Below, piece by piece: positions 12,546-18,129 of a DNA stretch of 18,129 nucleotides. The stretch lies in assembly GCA_020050175.1 (NCBI GenBank), contig JAGVKY010000194.1, forward strand, positions 1 through 18,129, written 5' to 3'. The DNA is from Parachlamydiales bacterium. Lineage in GTDB: Bacteria > Chlamydiota > Chlamydiia > Chlamydiales > JAJFMK01. Every line of letters begins with the position of its first letter. Position 1 is the first letter of the stretch. Position numbers and translations under genes: made by a program. The notes beneath the pieces are model-generated. The model was given only the letters and a program-made list of their open reading frames with translations, ran no database searches and was not told the origin of the DNA.

Positions 12546-13328
12546 ATGAAAAGATTATTTTCATTTCTTCTCCTCTCATGTGCGCTGGTCTACGCGGTCG
12601 ATTCTCCGCTGACAGAGATTCATTGCCAATTCAAGCCGATCATCCGAGCTCATGGAAAGCATCATCACGGGTCCCAAACAGGGACGAGTACAAATTGGAG
12701 CGGATACGTCGCAGCCAAGAAATCACTTACTCATCCTAAAAAGCATGCGGTGACATCTGTTTCGGGGACATGGGTTGTCCCAACGCTTGTTTCTTCGCCC
12801 CAAAATGGTTACTCCTCAGTTTGGGTAGGGATCGATGGATTTGGCAGCCATTCCGTTGAGCAGCTTGGTACAGAACAAGACATGATCAATGGCACACAAC
12901 AAAATTATGCGTGGATTGAAATGTACCCGCATCCAGCCATGGAAATTTCAGGCTTCCCAGTCAATGCAGGTGATCAGATTTCTGCGTCTGTGACTTATAC
13001 CTCAAAGAATACATTTACGTTATCCATCACAAACCACACACACAGTGTCACAACCTCCAGCGCTCACACCCTCGCCAATGCAGAAAGAACATCAGCAGAG
13101 TGGATCGTAGAAGCCCCGTCGACAGCTTCAGGTGTTCTTCCTCTCGCGGATTATGGTTCCACCATTTTTACAAATTGTTCTGCCACCATCAAAGGTGTAA
13201 CTGGCGGCATTAACAACTCACACTGGGTATATGAAGCAATCTACATGGAGAATTCCAGTGGCACGATCATTTCCGCCCCATCGGCGCTAAACGCCAACGG
13301 CACAACCTTTAGCGTAATTTACGAGTAA
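12546..13328 (+). CDS. Secreted G1-family (eqolisin-like) glutamic peptidase
   Basis: This 260-aa protein has a clear Sec signal peptide (MKRLFSFLLLSCALVYAVDS, cleavage near 17-20). A His-rich linker (HGKHHHG, ~36-42) and a beta-rich domain of the eqolisin fold follow. Family landmarks are visible: TNWSGYVA at 49-56, SGTWVVPT at 73-80 and VWVGIDGFGS at 92-101. Q106 in VEQLGTEQD and E185 in AEWIVEAP correspond to the family's catalytic Gln and Glu. AWIEMYP (122-128) and the closing strands are also typical. Such enzymes are acid-active endopeptidases, first known from fungi and also found in bacteria. Here it would be exported to the periplasm or beyond. It sits alone on the plus strand between clpP and tig, which are adjacent in C. 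trachomatis, so the gene looks inserted and possibly acquired. Activity is unproven. Confidence 0.85.
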   Translation: MKRLFSFLLLSCALVYAVDSPLTEIHCQFKPIIRAHGKHHHGSQTGTSTNWSGYVAAKKSLTHPKKHAVTSVSGTWVVPTLVSSPQNGYSSVWVGIDGFGSHSVEQLGTEQDMINGTQQNYAWIEMYPHPAMEISGFPVNAGDQISASVTYTSKNTFTLSITNHTHSVTTSSAHTLANAERTSAEWIVEAPSTASGVLPLADYGSTIFTNCSATIKGVTGGINNSHWVYEAIYMENSSGTIISAPSALNANGTTFSVIYE

Positions 13329-13331
13329 ATG

Positions 13332-13383
13332 GAGGGGCGCGGACGACTCGCCATCCAAAGCTCGCGAGTGAGTAACGCCCCTC
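13332..13383. terminator. Strong bidirectional hairpin between the G1 peptidase gene and tig
   Basis: GAGGGGCG (13332-13339) pairs perfectly with CGCCCCTC (13376-13383), and inside it ACTCGC (13346-13351) pairs with GCGAGT (13364-13369). The two stems are separated by 6-base internal loops. The structure fills almost the whole gap between two convergent stop codons. TTATTTC follows on the plus strand. A shared transcription terminator is the natural reading. Confidence 0.7.
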
Positions 13384-14637
13384 TTATTTCTGCTGCTGCT
13401 TTTCAGCCTCTTGGATCAGCAGCTCTAGCGTCTTTTGTGTTAAAATCTCGAAGTAAAGACGGTTTTCTTTCTCTTTCTCGGTCATTTCAGTAAGGAGTAT
13501 GCGCTCTTTAACTGGGCGCACCATCTCTTCGATGATTTTTTCACGCTGAAGTTCGGCTATGAGAACTTGAACGTTACGCTCTCTTGCCGTGCGGAGAATG
13601 AGGTAGGTCGCTTCGAGACGCTTTGCTGCAAGACCCTCTGCCTCGTGACGGAGGGCATGGGAGTGATTTTTAACCCAATCTTCTGTGACGCCTTGGCGGA
13701 GAAGGTCGAGGACAGTATTTCTAAGAATCACTTCAGTTTCGTAGTCGATCAGTCCTTTAGGAAGTTCAACAACGTATTTCTCTTTGAGGAAATTTAGAAG
13801 CTGATGCTTTTTTTGTTGAATGGCATGTTCAGCAACAGAACGTTCGTGTTCTTTCTGAAATCTTTCCGCAAATTGCTCTTCTGATTCGACTCCGAGTTTT
13901 TTCCAGAGTGCTTCGTCAAGAGGATGGGGATCCATCTGCTGGATTTTGCGGATCGTGATGCGGAACTGCTTATCGTTTTCGCCAGTTGCCTCAAAAGGGG
14001 TGTCGAGTGATTTGCCAAGGATAGCTTCAAAAAGCCATGGGCTCACTCTTTTCTTATGGAGGTAGAAAGCTTTATTGCGGGAGACAACCATGGGTTGATC
14101 GCCAAGCAATTCGATATCAAGCTCGACTAAATCACCTTCTGCAGCTGGGCGGGCGGCTACTGGGACGCCAGTGCCATGGTAAGCTCTTAAGCTCTCCAAT
14201 GCCTCGTCGGGTGATTCTTCTTCTGGTTGTTCAAAAGGTTCGAACGAAAAACCCTCTAAAGAAATTTCAGGAGATTCAGGTTCGACTTCAAATTCAACAT
14301 CAATTTCTGCCCCTTCTTCGAGCGAGAGTTTATTCAATCTCGGTTTTTGAACCTGATTAAAAAGAGGGGTGGCTTTAGCTTCTTTTAAACCATTTCTCAC
14401 GAGAGTTTGGATGGTTCCATCTCTCCAAGCTTTATCGATCGCTTGTGGGAATTGTTCTTCGATTAACTTATCGGGTGCCTTGCCTTTGCGGAAGCCTGGC
14501 AAGGTGACCGACTTATTGACTTCTCTTACAGCCTCTTTGTAGGTCTTTTTGACCTCTTCAGATGTTGCCTGCACACGCAAACGACGGCGTGATAAGGGGA
14601 GATTCTCAATGGTGATGGAAGAAGAGGTGTCAGTCAC
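13384..14637 (-). CDS. tig: Trigger factor, ribosome-associated chaperone
   Basis: Trigger factor binds ribosomal protein L23 at the exit tunnel and shields nascent chains. This 417-aa product carries the ribosome-binding signature GFRKGKAP at 48-55 in an N-terminal domain of ~115 residues. A shortened FKBP-like region (~165-233, from EGDLVELDIELLGD) and the long helical C-terminal substrate-binding domain (~235-417, ending in Gln/Lys) follow. The usual prolyl-isomerase residues are hard to recognise in the middle domain, so isomerase activity is doubtful. The start is GTG, with AAGGG nine bases upstream and no in-frame ATG nearby. The gene follows two tRNA-Gly genes on the same strand and a strong hairpin. 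In C. trachomatis tig directly precedes clpP; here another gene intervenes, so tig is not cotranscribed with clpP. Confidence 0.95.
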   Translation of the reverse strand: MTDTSSSITIENLPLSRRRLRVQATSEEVKKTYKEAVREVNKSVTLPGFRKGKAPDKLIEEQFPQAIDKAWRDGTIQTLVRNGLKEAKATPLFNQVQKPRLNKLSLEEGAEIDVEFEVEPESPEISLEGFSFEPFEQPEEESPDEALESLRAYHGTGVPVAARPAAEGDLVELDIELLGDQPMVVSRNKAFYLHKKRVSPWLFEAILGKSLDTPFEATGENDKQFRITIRKIQQMDPHPLDEALWKKLGVESEEQFAERFQKEHERSVAEHAIQQKKHQLLNFLKEKYVVELPKGLIDYETEVILRNTVLDLLRQGVTEDWVKNHSHALRHEAEGLAAKRLEATYLILRTARERNVQVLIAELQREKIIEEMVRPVKERILLTEMTEKEKENRLYFEILTQKTLELLIQEAEKQQQK

Positions 14638-14659
14638 AGAACATGTCCCTTAAAATTGT

Positions 14660-14690
14660 GAGACGATGCATTTAGATTTGCTATCGTCTC
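14660..14690 (-). promoter_or_regulatory. Strong hairpin between tRNA-Gly(GCC) and tig
   Basis: GAGACGAT (14660-14667) and ATCGTCTC (14683-14690) are perfect 8-bp inverted repeats. GCA/TGC extends the stem by 3 bp after a one-base bulge, leaving an 8-base loop. On the minus strand the hairpin begins five bases after the tRNA 3' end and is followed by ACAATTTTAAGG, a weak U-run that runs into the tig ribosome site. It could terminate or attenuate the tRNA transcript, or guide 3' processing. Confidence 0.55.
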
Positions 14691-14695
14691 TTTGA

Positions 14696-14767
14696 AGCGG
14701 GTGATGAGGTTCGAACTCACGACCCTCACGTTGGCAACGTGATGCTCTACCGCTGAGCTACACCCGC
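14696..14767 (-). tRNA. tRNA-Gly (anticodon GCC)
   Basis: The minus strand folds into a full cloverleaf. The acceptor stem is GCGGGTG/CACCCGC with a U discriminator, the D arm contains AGCTCAGCGGTAGAGC, and the anticodon loop TTGCCAA gives GCC, reading GGC and GGU. The T arm carries GTTCGAACC. CCA is not encoded (the bases after the discriminator are TCA), so it is added enzymatically. It lies 58 bases before tig and 77 bases after the second tRNA-Gly, probably on one transcript. Confidence 0.97.
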
Positions 14768-14844
14768 AAGAAAAGAATTTTACAGCCAACCGGGCAATTG
14801 TCAAAAGTCAAATCGCCATTTGTGAAGCGAATTAATTGCTTCTT

Positions 14845-14917
14845 AGCGGGTGATGAGATTTGAACTCACGACATTCACCTTGGGAAGGTAACGCTCTGCC
14901 AGCTGAGCTACACCCGC
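14845..14917 (-). tRNA. tRNA-Gly (anticodon CCC)
   Basis: The minus strand gives a cloverleaf with the same GCGGGTG/CACCCGC acceptor stem and U discriminator as its neighbour. The D arm contains AGCTCAGCTGGCAGAGC. The anticodon stem TTACC/GGTGA has one T-G pair, and the loop TTCCCAA gives CCC, which reads only GGG. The T arm carries GTTCAAATC. CCA is not encoded. It is the first gene after a near-ideal promoter, with a leader of roughly 10 bases. A small GAAGC...GCTTC hairpin (14824-14842) directly follows its 3' end. Confidence 0.95.
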
Positions 14918-14930
14918 AAGCTGATGCGAT

Positions 14931-14959
14931 ATTATAAAATGAGTTCCGCTTTATTCCAA
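14931..14959 (-). promoter_or_regulatory. Sigma70-type promoter of the tRNA-Gly pair (and possibly tig)
   Basis: On the minus strand, TTGGAA (14954-14959, four of six -35 matches) is separated by exactly 17 bases from a perfect TATAAT (14931-14936). Transcription would start near 14924, a few bases before tRNA-Gly(CCC). This is the best promoter in the window and fits a stable-RNA operon. Confidence 0.75.
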
Positions 14960-15051
14960 TGAAATTCTCCGAGGTAGAAATTTTTTCCTTGCTGACCTAG
15001 CCCAAATTAGCTAAAAAGGGGCATTTCATAAAGTTGGAATGCCCGATTGGA

Positions 15052-18000
15052 ATGCTAAATTTCCGTAAAATTAAAAAAGACTTCGCTCCTCAAACTCTAA
15101 GAGAAGGCGAGCAGCTTCTCCAAAAAGGAGGAGTGAAAGAGGCTAAGATACTTAGCCTGTCGACCTCAAACGTCCGACTACAAGGGTCGGTCATTGGTAA
15201 CTTCGATCATCTATTTACAATAGAAGTCGAAGTCGATCGGACAGCTTCAACCCTCTCCGACTCAAATTGTAGCTGCCCTCAATCTTTTGACTGTTCTCAT
15301 TTGGCAGCTTTTATTCTTTATTTAGAAAAGAACTTTGAGTCTCTCATCGTGACCTTCTCTAAAGGCAATGACGAAGGGACGACGGAAGAAGAGCTCTTGG
15401 ACACCTTCAAGGAAGCCGAAAGGATTGAAGGGGCCAAAAAGACTAAGCGCTATCAAAAAGAACTTTTAGAAAGCTACATCCATGCCTCTGGGGTTTTGGC
15501 GCAGTCTCCTTTCTTCTCAACAGAAGAAACTACCAGCCAAGAACTTGCTGAACTCTCGATCCTCTTTAATTTATCTGAGGTTCAGACAGCAAAAATTGCC
15601 TCCCCCGTCGAGTTTCAATTGGGTCTAAAACTCCCTATGCGGACAAAGCCTTTATTGGTGTCTCAAGTTAAAGAGTTTTTAGATGCTGTTCGTTATCAAG
15701 AACCTATTTGGATCCAACATAAAAGATATTTTTTACCCACATCATCTTTTGATGCAGAGAGCGGAAGATTTTTACAGTCCCTCTTAAGCCATGCCCGTTT
15801 CCATGAAGTGAAGGGGGATAAAGTGGGCCGTGTAGCTACTCTCGAGAGAGAAGTTTTTGCGATGCTCCTCTCAGAAGCGTGGGAATATGCGTTAGCAAAA
15901 GAAATTGTTCCTGGGGAAGAGGAGTTTCCTCCACTCCCTTGTTTATTTAATGGCTCTTTTGATGAACCTGTCCGTTTTTCTACCCACCATTCGGAGATTC
16001 GGTTTGACTTAAGAAAAGTGAACGAGCCGATCCCAGCGATCATGCTCCATCCCGAAGTATTATTGGAAAAAAAGCAGGCCTATTCTCTTGAACAAGTGGC
16101 CCTTTTAGAATGCTCTAAACCTGGCGTCCTGAAAGATGGAGTTTACTACCGCTTTACCCATAAGGTGAAAAGAAAACATTTAAGGTCTCTCCGTCCTATT
16201 CAACACATGGCGATTCCGGAGCCTTTGATTGGAACTTTTATCGAAAACAGCCTTCCCGAACTTTCCAGGTATGCTTCTGTCTCCCATCAAGATGTTTTAG
16301 AGGGCTTTATCACTCTTCCATTTGCAGGGGAAATTGGAGGGATGTGCGAGATCCATTACCTCGATGGCGAACTCGAAGCCTCTATTGATTTTGTCTATGA
16401 TGAGATCAAGCTTCCCTATGCGACTAATCGTCTGAAAGTGGACCAGTTTCTCCCCTTTGTTTCAGATGAAGGGATTTTGGCCCGCAATCTAGTTGAAGAG
16501 CAAAAGATCATCGACGATCTCTTCCAAGATTTTGCTTATGATCAGGAAACCGCTCTTTTTAAGGTCAAAAACGATAAAAAGATCGTCGAATTCATGACCG
16601 ATACGATTCCTCGGTACCAATCAAGAATTCTCTTTAATTGTCCTGAAAATCTTCTCGATCAGTTTGTTTATGACGACACTCACTTTAAGCTTTCGTTAAA
16701 AGAGGGGAGTCGAATTGATACTTATGAAGTGGAGCTTGAGGTTAAAGGTCCTCTTAAAGGGACAACTTTAGATCAACTTTGGGATTGCTTATCGACCAAA
16801 AAATCGTTTATCGAGCTTCCAGGTTCGAAACGGGGCAAAAAAGATCGGATTGCTAAATACCTTGTCCTCAATTTAGAAAGACTAAGTCCTGTTGTTCAAA
16901 TTTTTGATGAAATAGGTGTTCGGTCTATCGACACACATAAAGAAGAGCGTCCACTCTGGAGTTTAGTCACGATCTCTGAAGAGCTTTTTGAAGGTCTTCC
17001 CATTCAGTTCAAAATGTCAGATCGTCTGCTGGAAATTCAAAAGCAGATGCTCGGCATGAAAGAGCTAAAAACAACGCCTATCCCGATCACCGTTCAAGCC
17101 ACACCTCATTGTTATCAAATAGAAGGGGTTGCGTGGCTCGAAAGGCTCCGAGCGATGCACTTAAATGGGATACTGGCAGACGATATGGGCCTTGGTAAAA
17201 CACTCCAAGCCATTATTGCCCTGACTCAGTATCACAGCGAATTTCCTAAGGCGAAATCGATTGTTGTTTGTCCGACATCGCTTGTTTATAACTGGAAAGA
17301 GGGAGTTCACCGCTTTAACCCACGTCTTCGTGTGCTAACTGTCGATGGGACACCGACTCAAAGAAAAAAACTTTTAGAAGAACTCGACGATTTTGATTTG
17401 ATCGTCACCTCCTACACTTTGATGCAGAAGGATATCGAGACTTACGAAAAAATTTCTTTTGGTTATGCCATACTCGATGAGGCTCAGCACATCAAAAACA
17501 GGATGACCCGTAATGCTAAATCGGTCAAAGCCATCGACGCTTGCCACAGACTGATTTTGACGGGTACGCCTGTCGAGAATTCTCTGGATGAACTTTGGAG
17601 TCTTTTTGACTTCCTGATGCCAGGGTTGCTCAGCAGTTACGACCGTTTCTTAGAAAAATATATCCGAGTCCCTCGTTCGCAACATCGCGAAGTGATGGAA
17701 GGGCTCAAAAAGAAAGTATCTCCTTTTATCCTCCGCAGGATGAAGCGCGATGTTCTGACCGAATTGCCGCCTGTATCGGAAACAGTTTTCCACTGCACAC
17801 TTAGCAATTCTCAGTTGGATCTTTACCGTTCCTACGCCCATTCGGCCCGGGAGGAATTATCAAAGCTGGTCAAAAAAGAGGGTTTCGATCGGGTACAAAT
17901 TCATGTACTCGCAACCTTGACTCGTTTAAAACAAATCTGTTGCCATCCAGCTATTTTTGCGAAAGAAGATCCCGAACCAGGGGATAGCGCTAAATACGAA

Positions 18001-18129
18001 ATGATGATGGATCTTTTAGAAAGCCTCTTAAAGGCGAAACATAAGACAGTTATTTTCTCGCAATACACTCGGATGCTGCACATCATCCAAAACGATCTAA
18101 AATCGAGGGGAATCCCCTTCTCTTATCTC
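15052..18129 (+). CDS. SWIM-domain SNF2-family helicase, 3' end cut by the window
   Basis: The frame is open for 1026 codons from ATG 15052 to the window edge. Residues 73-83 (C73-x-C75-x5-C81-x-H83) form a SWIM zinc-binding motif. A long middle region without obvious motifs follows, then the SNF2 ATPase core. Walker A is DDMGLGKT (710-717), the DEAQH box spans 809-813, and GTPVENSLDELWSLFDF is the typical SNF2 motif III region. The start of the second RecA-like lobe (KTVIFSQYTRML) lies near the window edge. These are ATP-driven duplex-DNA translocases that remodel protein-DNA or polymerase complexes; the chlamydial target is not established. C. trachomatis has an SNF2 helicase (CT708) next to tig, so position supports orthology. 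A TTG at 15034 is an alternative start; no strong ribosome site decides it. A poor promoter-like pair (TTGCTG at 14989, TAAAAA at 15012, 17-base spacing) lies upstream. The last ~100-200 residues are missing. Confidence 0.93.
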   Translation, partial: MLNFRKIKKDFAPQTLREGEQLLQKGGVKEAKILSLSTSNVRLQGSVIGNFDHLFTIEVEVDRTASTLSDSNCSCPQSFDCSHLAAFILYLEKNFESLIVTFSKGNDEGTTEEELLDTFKEAERIEGAKKTKRYQKELLESYIHASGVLAQSPFFSTEETTSQELAELSILFNLSEVQTAKIASPVEFQLGLKLPMRTKPLLVSQVKEFLDAVRYQEPIWIQHKRYFLPTSSFDAESGRFLQSLLSHARFHEVKGDKVGRVATLEREVFAMLLSEAWEYALAKEIVPGEEEFPPLPCLFNGSFDEPVRFSTHHSEIRFDLRKVNEPIPAIMLHPEVLLEKKQAYSLEQVALLECSKPGVLKDGVYYRFTHKVKRKHLRSLRPIQHMAIPEPLIGTFIENSLPELSRYASVSHQDVLEGFITLPFAGEIGGMCEIHYLDGELEASIDFVYDEIKLPYATNRLKVDQFLPFVSDEGILARNLVEEQKIIDDLFQDFAYDQETALFKVKNDKKIVEFMTDTIPRYQSRILFNCPENLLDQFVYDDTHFKLSLKEGSRIDTYEVELEVKGPLKGTTLDQLWDCLSTKKSFIELPGSKRGKKDRIAKYLVLNLERLSPVVQIFDEIGVRSIDTHKEERPLWSLVTISEELFEGLPIQFKMSDRLLEIQKQMLGMKELKTTPIPITVQATPHCYQIEGVAWLERLRAMHLNGILADDMGLGKTLQAIIALTQYHSEFPKAKSIVVCPTSLVYNWKEGVHRFNPRLRVLTVDGTPTQRKKLLEELDDFDLIVTSYTLMQKDIETYEKISFGYAILDEAQHIKNRMTRNAKSVKAIDACHRLILTGTPVENSLDELWSLFDFLMPGLLSSYDRFLEKYIRVPRSQHREVMEGLKKKVSPFILRRMKRDVLTELPPVSETVFHCTLSNSQLDLYRSYAHSAREELSKLVKKEGFDRVQIHVLATLTRLKQICCHPAIFAKEDPEPGDSAKYEMMMDLLESLLKAKHKTVIFSQYTRMLHIIQNDLKSRGIPFSYL

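Noticed and set aside
14630..14644. A four-codon upstream frame (ATG TTC TGT GAC TGA) overlapping the tig GTG start
   Set aside because: The AAGGG site is only two bases from this ATG but nine from the GTG, and so short a frame is readily explained by chance.
14802..14809. A second copy of the clpP dyad arm (CAAAAGTC) between the two tRNA genes
   Set aside because: Only one arm is present with no inverted partner nearby; an 8-mer of this AT-rich type can recur by chance.

Overview
The window is a chromosomal segment of a member of the Chlamydiota, most likely an environmental lineage (Parachlamydiales or Simkania-like) rather than a human Chlamydia. Three things point there. The tig-clpP-clpX genes beside a SWIM/SNF2 helicase match the known C. 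trachomatis block (CT707-CT706-CT705 and CT708). The left third is a type III secretion translocator operon with an LcrH/SycD chaperone and a CopB-like protein. Several genes (mscL, a G1-type acid peptidase, large hydrophilic secretion candidates) are not typical of Chlamydiaceae. The species cannot be named from sequence alone. Bases 1-12 match the 3' end of the Illumina adapter, so the window starts at a contig edge.

Left region (128-8513, plus strand): six tightly packed genes. They encode four hydrophilic, helix-rich proteins of 600, 389, 309 and 382 aa, then a 178-aa TPR class II chaperone, then a 920-aa CopB/YopB-like pore-forming translocator that overlaps the chaperone gene by 4 nt. 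The 309- and 382-aa proteins are paralogues and carry a recurring helical unit, once in the first and about three times in the second. The layout suggests one transcript making translocators and accessory tip or filament-like substrates with their chaperone.

Middle region (8514-10398): a possible 36-aa membrane or secreted peptide, a short MscL mechanosensitive channel lacking its usual C-terminal helix, and, convergently, an HI0933/YhiN-family flavoprotein that starts with TTG.

Proteostasis region (10431-14637, minus strand): tig, clpP (clpP2-type) and clpX encode trigger factor and the ClpXP protease. A secreted G1 (eqolisin-like) glutamic peptidase on the opposite strand separates tig from clpP. 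The clpP/peptidase intergenic space holds a perfect 8-bp dyad over a predicted clpP promoter. A strong hairpin sits between the convergent peptidase and tig genes.

Right region (14696-18129): two tandem tRNA-Gly genes (anticodons CCC then GCC, minus strand) lie behind a well-formed sigma70-type promoter. A structured hairpin lies between the second tRNA and tig. Divergent from them is a SWIM-domain SNF2 helicase, cut off by the window end. I see no CRISPR array, insertion sequence, rRNA or replication origin. No gene-free stretch exceeds about 200 bases.
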